NCBI RefSeq assembly: GCF_030271255.1 | Contig: NZ_JASJOM010000004.1 | Coordinates: 343,563 to 407,562 of the forward strand | Direction of reading: 5' to 3' | DNA: 64,000 bases | From: Peribacillus folii | GTDB lineage: Bacteria; Bacillota; Bacilli; Bacillales; DSM-1321 | In this document: in pieces, positions 8,716 to 17,048 of the stretch | How the letters are laid out: the number at the start of each line of letters is the position of its first letter | How positions within the stretch are numbered: position 1 is the first letter of the stretch | Translations under genes and position numbers: made by a program | The notes under the pieces: model-generated | Told to the model about the DNA's origin: nothing | The model's database searches: none | What the model saw: only the letters and a program-made list of their open reading frames with translations

Positions 8716-8746
8716 TTGACTTAGAGTGAACTCTAAGTAATACAAT
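8716..8746 (+). promoter_or_regulatory. MerR-type promoter with perfect operator
   Basis: TTGACT at 8716 and TACAAT at 8741 are separated by 19 bp, the over-long spacer typical of MerR-activated promoters. Within it the arms ACTTAGAGT and ACTCTAAGT (8719-8738) form a perfect inverted repeat around GA. It points toward the dehydrogenase gene at 8780. Confidence 0.85.
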
Positions 8747-8779
8747 GACATCCTATCATAAATTAATGGAGGGTTACAC

Positions 8780-9553
8780 ATGAAAAAATATACGGTTATC
8801 ACGGGAGCCAGCTCTGGAATTGGATATGAAACAGCCTTGGCTTTTGCCTCTAGAGGTAAAAATTTGGTTCTCATTGCCCGAAGGAAACAAAATTTGGACG
8901 AACTGAAAACAAAGATAGAACAAATGAATAACGAATTGGATATCATTATTCATGCCACAGATTTATCAGTTACGGAAAATGTGTATGGCTTATATGAAAG
9001 TCTTAAAGAACTCGAGATTGAAACATGGATCAACAATGCAGGCTTTGGAAATTTCGATAAGATCGGAGAGCAAAAGCTGCCGAAAATCGAGAAAATGCTC
9101 CACCTGAATATTGAGGCCTTAACAATCCTGTCCTCCCTTTACGTTCGGGACTATTCAGATGTAGACAACACACAGCTGATAAACATCTCGTCTGGTGGCG
9201 GGTATACCCTTGTTGCAGATGCCATCACTTATTGTGCCACTAAATTTTATGTCAGCGCCTTTACAGAAGGACTTGCGCACGAGCTAAAAGCCCAAGGGGC
9301 TAAAATGCAGGCTAAAGTGTTGGCTCCTGCTGCAACTGAAACCGAATTTGCCAAACGCTCCTTTGATGTGGATGCATTTCATTATGAGGCCACTTTGCCT
9401 AAGTATCATACAGCAAAAGAAATGGCCGAGTTTTTGATCCAGTTATATGATCATGATAAAATCGTCGGTATTGTGAATGCAAGAAGCTATGAATTCGAAC
9501 TTAAAGATCCGCTTTTTCCTCATGCTTCTCGATCAACGAATACCCAATCATGA
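8780..9553 (+). CDS. Short-chain dehydrogenase/reductase
   Basis: The 257-residue protein has the classical SDR features: TGASSGIG nucleotide-binding motif at residues 8-15, NNAG near 87-90, and the catalytic Ser plus YCATK (Y-x-x-x-K) around 153-157. The adenine-side sequence VLIARRKQNL suggests NADP(H). It resembles the DltE/YqjQ group. ATGGAGGG lies before the ATG. It is transcribed from the MerR-type promoter, so a detoxification role for a carbonyl compound is a fair inference. Confidence 0.85.
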   Translation: MKKYTVITGASSGIGYETALAFASRGKNLVLIARRKQNLDELKTKIEQMNNELDIIIHATDLSVTENVYGLYESLKELEIETWINNAGFGNFDKIGEQKLPKIEKMLHLNIEALTILSSLYVRDYSDVDNTQLINISSGGGYTLVADAITYCATKFYVSAFTEGLAHELKAQGAKMQAKVLAPAATETEFAKRSFDVDAFHYEATLPKYHTAKEMAEFLIQLYDHDKIVGIVNARSYEFELKDPLFPHASRSTNTQS

Positions 9554-9630
9554 AACATGATATCCATCCCTCATTATCGCTTTTTCCCATGCGTTAGTGA
9601 GGGAGATGTTCCTCTTGATGGGAGGATAGA

Positions 9631-10116
9631 TCACATCGGGGCTTCATCAGGCAAAACACCCGTTTTTGCGATTTTCGTGTTGCTTTTCTTTTTCAGCTTA
9701 AACACAATGATTCCCGCTAACATAATGGATATCCCGATTAATTTATTAATGGAAAAAGGGATTTTCGCAAACCCGAACCAGCCAAACGTGTCAATAAGAA
9801 CGGCCATAGTGAGCTGGGCAACAAGTACAACGCAAATGGCATAAGCCGGTCCTAAAAGCCGAATCGCCTGCATGATGCAATAAACGAGCACGACACCCAA
9901 GACTCCGCTTGATAAATACCATTTATTTACCTGCCCGATTGACAGCAGGCTTGTATCATCCATGATCACGAACATGGTGAACGATGATACGAAACCAAGT
10001 CCCAGCACGAGTGAGGTTGTCGCCCAAGAACCTACCTTTTCACCCACTTGGGCATTAAATACCGTTTGCAGACTGATGAATATCCCTGCAATGACTCCAA
10101 ACAAAATTCCTTGCAT
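9631..10116 (-). CDS. DMT-type (DUF606/YdcZ) membrane protein, first of a pair
   Basis: The 161-residue protein has five hydrophobic helices, beginning MQGILFGVIAGIFISLQTVFNAQVG, and belongs to the DUF606/YdcZ branch of the drug/metabolite transporter superfamily. It is half the usual DMT length, so it probably works as a dimer; the paralogue at 10846-11271 shares the opening GIL..IIAGIFISLQ.VFN. The ATG at 10116 follows GGGGAGG. It is the last gene of a three-gene operon with a Crp-type regulator. Confidence 0.8.
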   Translation of the reverse strand: MQGILFGVIAGIFISLQTVFNAQVGEKVGSWATTSLVLGLGFVSSFTMFVIMDDTSLLSIGQVNKWYLSSGVLGVVLVYCIMQAIRLLGPAYAICVVLVAQLTMAVLIDTFGWFGFAKIPFSINKLIGISIMLAGIIVFKLKKKSNTKIAKTGVLPDEAPM

Positions 10117-10133
10117 GCGTGTATCCTCCCCGC

Positions 10134-10832
10134 TCATTCATAAATATTTCCATCTGCCAGTTCCCTCAGCATAGACAAATCCTCAATATACAGGGACCCT
10201 TGGCTTCGTTTAATGACTCCCTCTTCACACAATTTTCTAATGACCCGATTTAAATGGCGATAGCTAGTGCCAATGAGATCAGCGATTTCCGTCAAATTGG
10301 ACGTGCCCATTTCTTTATGGAACATGGAGCCGCCGCCTTCGGATGAAAGAGACAAAAGATAGCTTGCAAGTCGTGTCTCAACCGGATGGAGCCTATTCAA
10401 ACTCGTGGCATGGGATTCCGTGTAAAACTTTTGGGTAATGATCTCCAACAAAAAATTCAGAAACTCTGAACGGTTGGATTCCATTGCCCTTAGATCATCA
10501 AAATGTATACGAAGGACCATTCCTTCGCTGACCGCTTCGACTGTATGGAGAACGTTCATCCCCTTAACATATTCGACATCGCCAAACAGGGCCAATGGCG
10601 TTTTGAACCGGACGATCAATGACTTTCCTTCGGGAGAAGTGGTAAAGATCTTCACCTTTCCTTTTATGAGAAAGTACATATACTGAATATCCTCACCCCT
10701 TGCACACAATATTTCTCCTTTCTGAAAGTGATGAAGAGATAATTTCCGCTTCGATTCCTCCGAAAAAACCAGATTCAGTTGAAACTGATCCAGATATTCC
10801 AGGATTCCAAGGCTATCATTTATTTTTTTCAA
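10134..10832 (-). CDS. Crp/Fnr-family transcriptional regulator (YeiL-like)
   Basis: The 232-residue protein has a cyclic-nucleotide-type beta-barrel at about 25-125 (FQKGEILCARGEDIQYMYFLIKG, LFGDVEYVKG) and a Crp helix-turn-helix at about 165-215 (LTEIADLIGTSYRHLNRVIRKLCEEGVI). It lacks an Fnr-style N-terminal cysteine cluster. Architecture matches E. coli YeiL-like regulators. The start is TTG with GGAGAGCGACA before it. It lies between the two DMT genes and overlaps the translational region of the next gene, and should control this operon through the palindrome at 11331. Confidence 0.8.
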   Translation of the reverse strand: MKKINDSLGILEYLDQFQLNLVFSEESKRKLSLHHFQKGEILCARGEDIQYMYFLIKGKVKIFTTSPEGKSLIVRFKTPLALFGDVEYVKGMNVLHTVEAVSEGMVLRIHFDDLRAMESNRSEFLNFLLEIITQKFYTESHATSLNRLHPVETRLASYLLSLSSEGGGSMFHKEMGTSNLTEIADLIGTSYRHLNRVIRKLCEEGVIKRSQGSLYIEDLSMLRELADGNIYE

Positions 10833-10845
10833 TGTCGCTCTCCTT

Positions 10846-11271
10846 TTACCATTTGAATATGACGATCCCCACTAGCATCATCACCATACCTAACAATTGT
10901 TGTATTGACACCTTGTGCTTGATCATACCGAATAGACCTTTTGTATCTATCATGAATGCACAAAGAAGCTGTGCAATTAAAATGGTTGCGATTGCAAAGG
11001 ACATGCCGAGCAAATTTATCGCTGTCATTTCCCCATACACGATGACGACCCCGAGCATGCCGCCAAGCAAATAATAAAAAGGAACCTCACGAACCCCCTC
11101 CGTCCTGCCATCACGAGCAAATATACAGATGATGACCGACAAGGAGAAACCGACGAGATGAACAATTGCAGTGGTGTGCCAGCCGCTAATCTCCTCGCTC
11201 ATCCTTGAATTGAAAACACCCTGCAACGATATGAATATGCCTGCAATTATTGAAGAAAGTATGCCTTTCAC
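10846..11271 (-). CDS. DMT-type (DUF606/YdcZ) membrane protein, second of a pair
   Basis: This 141-residue protein with five membrane segments is the paralogue of the product at 9631-10116. It starts with GTG preceded by GGAGGAGGAAG. It is the first gene of the operon. Pairs of such short DMT proteins may form hetero-oligomers; the transported compound is unknown. Confidence 0.8.
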   Translation of the reverse strand: MKGILSSIIAGIFISLQGVFNSRMSEEISGWHTTAIVHLVGFSLSVIICIFARDGRTEGVREVPFYYLLGGMLGVVIVYGEMTAINLLGMSFAIATILIAQLLCAFMIDTKGLFGMIKHKVSIQQLLGMVMMLVGIVIFKW

Positions 11272-11330
11272 CCTTCCTCCTCCTTTCTGAATGACTTGTA
11301 CTCATTAAAATACAGAAATGGAAATTGGCG

Positions 11331-11348
11331 AAAGGACATATGTCCTTT
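11331..11348. promoter_or_regulatory. 18-bp perfect palindrome, candidate operator of the Crp-type regulator
   Basis: AAAGGACAT is followed directly by its exact inverse. On the minus strand a TATTTT -10-like hexamer lies at 11312-11307, placing the palindrome centre near -40, where class II Crp/Fnr activators bind. Confidence 0.6.
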
Positions 11349-11433
11349 ATGATTATTTATTGTTCCCTTTAGATACAGCCTAACCGCACCATTAGTACCG
11401 CCGGTCGAGTTAGTAACGTGGTTGTTTTTCAGA

Positions 11434-11474
11434 AAAAAATATGGGAACATCCGATTAGGAAGTCCCCATATTTT
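11434..11474. terminator. Bidirectional terminator-like hairpin
   Basis: AAATATGGG and CCCATATTT arms are flanked by A-run and T-run. It lies between the DinB gene and the DMT operon promoter, both on the minus strand, upstream of the operon. Confidence 0.55.
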
Positions 11475-11514
11475 ATAAAATTCCTGTTAATGGAATAACT
11501 GTAAAGCTAATGGG

Positions 11515-12009
11515 TTAAAAGCTGCGTTTATTTGCCCAAGCTCCTAGCATTTTACTGAGATATACAATTTGCCCAATATGATATGCGTCATGCATTGCTA
11601 AACTCTTCAGTTCAATCACTAATGAATTATCTTCTCCTGGGATCTGCCTATACAAATCTTCATGTCCTGATTTTTCAAGTATTTTCCCGAGTTCACGATG
11701 AACTTCAAAATATTCTTGTTTTGTTGCCTTCCAATTTTCTAACGTCTCGGTTGGTAATCGAAAGGTGGATTCATTATTTTCTGCCTGTGGTTCATTTGCT
11801 GTTTGCCCTAGAAATCGCATCATAAATCTCTTTTCATAGAAAAGTAAATGACAAACTAATTCCCAAATGGAATTCATTGTCCCATCAGCCGGTTTCCAAA
11901 TTGCCTGTTCAAAAGTGATATCCTCCAGCACTTTTTCAAGCGGTGGAAACCAGTCTTCTTTATCTAAGCAACTTGCCCATTGTTGTAATAAAAGTGTCTT
12001 TACATCCAT
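11515..12009 (-). CDS. DinB-family four-helix protein
   Basis: The 164-residue protein matches the DinB/YfiT fold: an N-terminal helix MDVKTLLLQQWASCLDKEDWFPPL, IWELVCHLLFYEKRF with the first metal-type His, and AMHDAYHIGQIVYL near the C-terminus carrying the H-x-x-x-H pair. Such proteins are metal-dependent, often thiol transferases, but most have no known reaction. The ATG at 12009 follows GGAGGGG at ideal distance; the longer frame upstream is not needed. It is monocistronic. Confidence 0.8.
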   Translation of the reverse strand: MDVKTLLLQQWASCLDKEDWFPPLEKVLEDITFEQAIWKPADGTMNSIWELVCHLLFYEKRFMMRFLGQTANEPQAENNESTFRLPTETLENWKATKQEYFEVHRELGKILEKSGHEDLYRQIPGEDNSLVIELKSLAMHDAYHIGQIVYLSKMLGAWANKRSF

Positions 12010-12262
12010 TGTATCCCCTCCAATTTGATCCCTTTTGCTTCCTTTGATCAACATTAACATTTGCAAGGTATTGTAGATGGCACTAGATAGGGTTTCATGC
12101 CCATTCATTGTTCAACCATTCTGTCCCTTTGACGAAATAATGAAGGTTCCGTTATTTGGAAATACAGAATAACCTTAGTTTATCATAAGGTGTAATAGCA
12201 TAGATAGAACATTCGCTCTCGGTAATGTCATTCATTAAGAAGCTTATCCGAACAAAACGATT

Positions 12263-12323
12263 AAAAAAAGAGCCCTTCCGAATGATAAGCGATTTTCACC
12301 GCCTCTCACACGGAAGAAGCTCC
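12263..12323 (-). terminator. Terminator of the two-dehydrogenase operon
   Basis: On the minus strand GAGCTTCTTCCG pairs with CGGAAGGGCTC and is followed by seven T. The 348-base space between the DinB and dehydrogenase genes holds nothing else I can support. Confidence 0.7.
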
Positions 12324-12357
12324 GATTTTGTTTTTTGTCACTCTTTAGAAGCAGGCT

Positions 12358-13101
12358 TTATACTGCCGTATATCCGCCATCGACAATAAGGCTTGTGCCT
12401 GTAACGAATGATGCATCATCACTTGCGAGAAAAAGAACGGCTTTAGCCACTTCCTCGGCTTTGCCCAACCGGCCGATTGGATGTAAATCGATCAAGCCTT
12501 GCCTTAATTCACCCTGTGCTGCCGCGATTAGAGGTGTATCAATATACCCTGGGCAAACGGCATTGACGCGTATCCCCTCTTTGGCATATGTCGAACCTAA
12601 TGTTTGGGTTAATAGCTTGACCCCGCCCTTTGCAGCAGAATACGCCGTTACCCCAGGCTTCCCGGCATGGCTATGGATGGAGCCTGTATTCACGATGGCT
12701 CCGCCTGTACCTTGTTTTTGCATTTGCTGTATCGCATATTTATCGGAAAGAAAGACCCCTGATAAATTAATGTCGATCGTTTTTTGCCATTGCTCATAGC
12801 TCAACTCATGAATGTTTCCATCTCTTGCAATCCCGGCATTCGCAAACATGATATCCAGCTTTCCGTATTTGTTTACCGTTTTTTCGATCATATTCTTGAT
12901 GTCCTGTTCATTCGTCACATCGGTTTTGACGAAAAGTGTATCATGGCCTTTACCATTTAACTCATCAGACACTGCTTGTCCATGATCAGCAAAATCAGCA
13001 ATCACGACCTTCGCTCCCTCTTCTGCAAATAATTGCGCCGTGCTGGCGCCGATCCCGCTTGCTCCACCTGTTATGATTGCCACTTTATCTTCTAATCTCA
13101 T
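12358..13101 (-). CDS. SDR oxidoreductase (FabG/glucose-dehydrogenase-like)
   Basis: The 247-residue enzyme shows TGGASGIG near 11-18, an acidic ADF at the end of the second strand (NAD preference), NAG at about 86-88, the catalytic Ser in NTGSIHSH and YSAAKGG, and the C-terminal ASFVTGTSLIVDGGYTAV of classical SDRs. The ATG at 13101 follows GGAG by 8 bases. It lies 51 bases downstream of another SDR on the same strand, so the two are probably co-transcribed. Confidence 0.85.
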   Translation of the reverse strand: MRLEDKVAIITGGASGIGASTAQLFAEEGAKVVIADFADHGQAVSDELNGKGHDTLFVKTDVTNEQDIKNMIEKTVNKYGKLDIMFANAGIARDGNIHELSYEQWQKTIDINLSGVFLSDKYAIQQMQKQGTGGAIVNTGSIHSHAGKPGVTAYSAAKGGVKLLTQTLGSTYAKEGIRVNAVCPGYIDTPLIAAAQGELRQGLIDLHPIGRLGKAEEVAKAVLFLASDDASFVTGTSLIVDGGYTAV

Positions 13102-13152
13102 TTTAAACACTCCTTCGTTTTTAGTATTTTTTCCACCACTGTCTTGCAGCTG

Positions 13153-13914
13153 TTAGCGTGCTGTCGCTCCGCCATCAATCACAAATTCCGTGCCGGTCGT
13201 ATAGGAAGATTCATCAGAAGCAATGAACAGCACCGTATTGGCCACGTTTTTGACAGTGCCCAGATGTCCTAACGGGAATTCTTTACCCAATTCGTCTTTT
13301 GAACTGCCCGTTTGCTCTGATGCATAGTCTGCCATCCCAGTATCGATGTACCCTGGATGAATCGAATTCACCCGGACTCCCGTTGACGCATACTCGATGG
13401 CGGCGTCTTTTGTCATGACCCTGACCGCACCCTTGCTGGCACCGTAAAGAACATGCCCTGGCGCACCGATCAAGCCTGCAATGGAGGAGGCATTAATGAC
13501 CGATCCTTTCCTTTGTTCCGCCATCAATGGCATGATATGTTTCATTCCCAGGAATACTCCGGTCACGTTAATCGACATGAGCCGGTTCCATTCCTCCAGT
13601 TCAATCTCCGTTACTGGTTTGATAATATAAATACCCGCATTATTAAAAAGGACATCAACTTTCGTAAATGTATCGATCGTTTCTTTTGCAACCTTCTTCC
13701 AATCTTCTTCGCTGCTGACATCGTGGCGAATGAATAATGCTTCTCCTCCAATTGCTTGAATCTCCTTCACAGCTTGAGCGCCAGAAGCTTGGTTAATGTC
13801 CGTAATGACGATTTTTGCTCCTTCACCCGCGAATAATAAAGCGGTTTCTTTCCCGATGCCTGTTCCCCCGCCAGTAATGATGGCCACTTTGTTTTCGAGT
13901 CTTTTCATTTTCAT
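13153..13914 (-). CDS. SDR oxidoreductase, paralogue of its neighbour
   Basis: The 253-residue classical SDR has TGGGTGIG, an NNAGIY motif, catalytic Ser in INASSIAG and YGASKGA, and the ending YTTGTEFVIDGGATAR. The ATG at 13914 lies five bases after GGGGGA. It is the promoter-proximal gene of the SDR pair and is divergent from the GAF-LuxR regulator at 14180, which is the likely regulator by position. Confidence 0.85.
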   Translation of the reverse strand: MKMKRLENKVAIITGGGTGIGKETALLFAGEGAKIVITDINQASGAQAVKEIQAIGGEALFIRHDVSSEEDWKKVAKETIDTFTKVDVLFNNAGIYIIKPVTEIELEEWNRLMSINVTGVFLGMKHIMPLMAEQRKGSVINASSIAGLIGAPGHVLYGASKGAVRVMTKDAAIEYASTGVRVNSIHPGYIDTGMADYASEQTGSSKDELGKEFPLGHLGTVKNVANTVLFIASDESSYTTGTEFVIDGGATAR

Positions 13915-14179
13915 CAAATCCCCCTTATTTTTTTCCTGCTCCAGAATCACTCAAAGGAAGCTTCATCCCTAGAGTTTTCCCTTGTCAGTGAATGATATAC
14001 AAGCGATGGAACCCTTCGTGGCCAGTTCAATCAATTAAACAAACGGCCATTTAATAGCTGCCTTATTCATATCTATATTTTACTCCTCATATTTTCAAAT
14101 ACTATCCTATAAAATGCTGTATAATAATAAGATATTTCCCCCCATTTATAGGGGTATTAGCTATTGAGGAGAAGATCCC

Positions 14180-15319
14180 ATGACCCAATCCATTCACCCA
14201 TATGAAGAGATAACCTTTCAGCAATTCGTATTATTCATAAAAAGCCATAACAAGCGGATTGAAGAGAATATCAATATTTATTTGAACCTGGAGCCATTCA
14301 TCGGTGAAGCTGAACGAAGGACGATACAAACATTATTGGACTCATTTTTGCTATTTTTATCCTCCCAGAGCATTGAAGACATAAAGGATGCACATGAAAA
14401 GTACATGGATACCTGGCTGCAATCACATTTATCCATGTTGGATCCGCATCATTTCAGCATGTTTCGGCTCATTTTTGAAAAGGCCATCGTTACCTTAATG
14501 GTCAACCAAAAACATACCCATGCCATTTCAATCTTAATGTATCTATTATCGATTTTCTCTGACCTTATCCATCGCTTTAACGAGTGGGATGCAGACAAGC
14601 CAAGGCAATCTTCCAAAACCGATCAGGACAGTCCCGAACTCAGCAGACTGCGGTTATTGGATCAGCTGGATGAGCTATTGATCCACTCAGCTGGCATCAA
14701 GGATTTTGCCCATATCCTAAAAAAATGTGAAGAGTTCTTTCATTATAAAAGATGTGTTTTTTATGCGTACATCCCTTGGTCCAACCAATTCCACGGCACC
14801 ATCGGCCTGGAGCTTCCCAAGGTACAAAGCATGAGAGGCCAGCTAAGCGCAAAACAGTCCTTGGTTTTCAATTCAAAAAAGCCTGTATTTTTAAAGGACC
14901 CACATCCATACATCAAAGAAGAGCATATCAAGTTATTTAACCTGTCTTCCGTCATTTTTGTACCAATCTATCATGATCAGCAAGTGTTCGGTTGGCTGAC
15001 CTTTGATCAGATAGGCCAGGAATTCGATTATGTGAAGGAAGATCTCCTTTTACTTGAACAGGTAGGAAAACGGCTAGGTTTGTATTTATCCAGGAAGGAT
15101 GCTGAGGTATTAAGAGATACGGAACTGCAATTGACCGAACGGGAGTCGATGATTTTGAATTTGCTGGCTGAGGGACATAACAATAAGCACATGGCCGATT
15201 TATTGCAATTAAGTGAGCATACGATAAGGGATTATGTAAGCAGCTTGATGACCAAGTTCAAGGCTAAAAACCGGACACAAGTCGTCGTCCAGGGATTTCG
15301 CAATGGTCTTCTGAAATAA
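14180..15319 (+). CDS. GAF-domain LuxR-type transcriptional regulator
   Basis: The 379-residue protein has an N-terminal helical region (1-150), a GAF-like sensor domain (about 165-300; KRCVFYAYIP, VIFVPIYHDQQVFGWLTFDQ) and a C-terminal LuxR helix-turn-helix (about 316-379; LTERESMILNLLAEGHNNK, LLQLSEHTIRDYVSSL). There is no phospho-receiver domain, so a small ligand or redox signal through GAF is likely. GAGGAGAAG precedes the ATG. It is divergent from the two SDR genes. A degenerate copy of its last about 50 codons and terminator recurs at 18015-18241. Confidence 0.85.
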   Translation: MTQSIHPYEEITFQQFVLFIKSHNKRIEENINIYLNLEPFIGEAERRTIQTLLDSFLLFLSSQSIEDIKDAHEKYMDTWLQSHLSMLDPHHFSMFRLIFEKAIVTLMVNQKHTHAISILMYLLSIFSDLIHRFNEWDADKPRQSSKTDQDSPELSRLRLLDQLDELLIHSAGIKDFAHILKKCEEFFHYKRCVFYAYIPWSNQFHGTIGLELPKVQSMRGQLSAKQSLVFNSKKPVFLKDPHPYIKEEHIKLFNLSSVIFVPIYHDQQVFGWLTFDQIGQEFDYVKEDLLLLEQVGKRLGLYLSRKDAEVLRDTELQLTERESMILNLLAEGHNNKHMADLLQLSEHTIRDYVSSLMTKFKAKNRTQVVVQGFRNGLLK

Positions 15320-15387
15320 TGCAAATGATTTATGAGTAGCTGCTGCGCATCTATCGGCAGCCCCCCTGCACTTCCCAAGCAATAAAA

Positions 15388-15416
15388 AAAGACCGAAATA
15401 TTTTGGAACGGTCTTT
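15388..15416 (+). terminator. Terminator of the GAF-LuxR gene
   Basis: AAAGACCG and CGGTCTTT pair around a 13-base loop. The same element recurs at 18211-18240 in the duplicated segment. Confidence 0.7.
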
Positions 15417-15614
15417 GCACTCCTCCAAACAATGTTCATGACCTCTTAAAAGACTTTAAGGCGCGTACTGCCAGAATATCGCCGAAAATTTGATGAGGAT
15501 GCTCGTTTTCTGGTATCAATGACTTACGCAAAGAAACTCCCTGAAAAGCCCAACAAACTCATTTCTTCAGCGACAAGGAACGTGATTTGCCAAGCTTATC
15601 CCCTTTCTTAGAAG

Positions 15615-15930
15615 GCAAAGGTAACCACTCAAGTACAAGATATAAAAGGAAATTGCGTAGAATCAAAGACCGATATTGCTTCAAAAAAATCTGGTGTCCT
15701 AAGTGCAGAGTGGGATGTATCAAAGGTATCAGACGTACAGGTTTGTCATTTCAGCGAATGATCCGAGCAAAAACAAGCGTACACCAAAGCCTGCTTACAC
15801 ATTAAACAAACCAACAGCCTATCAAATGACTGGCAAGTTCAATGCTGCATCATTAACTATACGTTCCAAACCTTCAACATCAGGAAAAGTTCTTGGTTCT
15901 CTAAAGAAAGTTTTTTTATTTACATACTGA
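15615..15930 (+). pseudogene. Remnant of a secreted SH3-domain protein
   Basis: Two frames give coherent protein pieces. The first (15615-15761) reads KVTTQVQDIKGNCVES and GVLSAEWDVSKVSDVQV; the second continues with NDPSKNKRTPKPAYT and a bacterial SH3 core GKFNAASLTIRSKPSTSGKV. A frameshift joins them and the end is cut. SH3b domains are typical of cell-wall hydrolases and other secreted proteins of Bacillus. No start codon or ribosome binding site survives. Confidence 0.55.
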
Positions 15931-16037
15931 TATTTATTAATTATATTCTACCGAGTTTCGTTACCGAATATTAAGATGTGTTTCCGTGGAAATAACTGGT
16001 ATATAAATTAAGATATAGGTAAATTCGCACATACCAA

Positions 16038-16066
16038 AACCCCTTGAAAACCAAGGGGTTTTTTTT
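16038..16066 (+). terminator. Strong plus-strand terminator
   Basis: AACCCCTTG and CAAGGGGTT enclose AAAAC and are followed by eight T in total. It probably once ended the SH3-protein gene. Confidence 0.75.
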
Positions 16067-16196
16067 CATAAGTGCTAGTATACATCTTAAAAACAGAGTC
16101 TGTAATCAAGCATTTGTTTTTCCTTCAAAGAGAATGAAATGTTATGAGATGGAGCGTAACGGCGTATTGGGTATTTTGTTCAAGCTGTGAAGAGTC

Positions 16197-16478
16197 TTAT
16201 CTTTGGATTTGTTTTTTTCTGATTTTATGTTTTTTTGTTAGTAAAGGTGGTTCTATAAACTCAATTTTATTTACTATACTCTGCACTAATTTAGGAAGAA
16301 AGAAAGATCCAACAAAAGCACAAACGAATGCTTGTGGCCAAATTTTTAACCATCTAGGCAAAAATTCACTATTATACCCATAGTTTATCGATACTATTAT
16401 AAATGACATGAACATAGACATACTAAAAGCCGATAAAAAGATATAAGTAGTATTCCGATATTTAGAATTAATTTTCAT
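16197..16478 (-). CDS. DUF2798-family small membrane protein
   Basis: This 93-residue protein has two membrane helices (about 10-35 with SAFSMSMFMSFIIVSINYG, and about 50-75 with WPQAFVCAFVGSFFLPKLV) separated by a short FLPRWLKIW loop, the plan of DUF2798. The C-terminal tail is very basic. The ATG at 16478 follows AAAAGGAAG. It lies 75 bases downstream of the ABM gene and is probably the second gene of a MarR-controlled operon. Function is unknown. Confidence 0.7.
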   Translation of the reverse strand: MKINSKYRNTTYIFLSAFSMSMFMSFIIVSINYGYNSEFLPRWLKIWPQAFVCAFVGSFFLPKLVQSIVNKIEFIEPPLLTKKHKIRKKQIQR

Positions 16479-16552
16479 TAAGGACTTCCTTTTCAGTTTC
16501 AATTTATCATCTAAATCAAATTTTGCTCTAAATCTTGATTAGGATTTGACCA

Positions 16553-16879
16553 TTAGAATGGAGAAATATCCACGCTCTCATATTGACGAAGTGTCTTTTT
16601 AATTGTTACCTCTTCTTGTAATCCATGTTTTTTTTGTTTGTTCCTTTGTTTATGTTCTTCTACATGTTCTTCTCTTGTTATCCATTTTATAAAGTGATCT
16701 TTACTTTTCCACTTTGTTATAAATACATATTCAACTCGATCTTTGTTTTCTTTTAACCAATAATCCGTTGATATTAGCCCTTCGACATCAATCGTTTCCT
16801 TTATTGTTTGTTTAAGCTTTGTAATAATTTTATACTCAATTACCTTTTCGCCTTCAAAGCTGGCTTGACTGATAAACAT
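16553..16879 (-). CDS. Antibiotic-biosynthesis-monooxygenase (ABM) domain protein
   Basis: The 108-residue protein has the ABM ferredoxin-like fold: an early strand MFISQASF, then VEGLISTDYWLKENKDRVEYVFITKWKS and DHFIKWI. Members are heme-degrading or quinol-type monooxygenases without metal. AAAGGAG lies upstream of the ATG. A MarR-type palindrome lies about 40 bases upstream and a MarR gene beyond that, suggesting a quinone or oxidant response, which is inference. Confidence 0.7.
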   Translation of the reverse strand: MFISQASFEGEKVIEYKIITKLKQTIKETIDVEGLISTDYWLKENKDRVEYVFITKWKSKDHFIKWITREEHVEEHKQRNKQKKHGLQEEVTIKKTLRQYESVDISPF

Positions 16880-16917
16880 AAGAATCCACTCCTTTGTTTT
16901 AAATTAGAGAAAAACCA

Positions 16918-16940
16918 ATTATCTTACTAAGTAAGATAAT
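16918..16940. promoter_or_regulatory. 23-bp palindrome, candidate MarR operator
   Basis: ATTATCTTAC and GTAAGATAAT flank TAA. It lies between the marR-like gene and the ABM-DUF2798 operon, where the local MarR protein would be expected to repress. Confidence 0.65.
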
Positions 16941-16965
16941 GATTAAATAAGATATTAGCATGAAT

Positions 16966-17011
16966 AAAAGACCTCGTCAATGAGATTAATATTCATTGGC
17001 GAGGTCTTTTC
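16966..17011 (-). terminator. Terminator of the MarR gene
   Basis: A long stem with arms AAGACCTCG and CGAGGTCTT, extended by CAATGA and TCATTG, lies 38 bases beyond the MarR stop; T-runs are short on both sides. Confidence 0.65.
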
Positions 17012-17048
17012 CTTAAGCGTTCCTAGTTAGTTCATTCCCAAAGTAAAA

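Noticed and set aside
11268..11450. 60-residue minus-strand ORF upstream of the DMT operon
   Set aside because: It overlaps the promoter, palindrome and a terminator; a fragment reading TNGAVRLYLKGT is curious but has no start signal.
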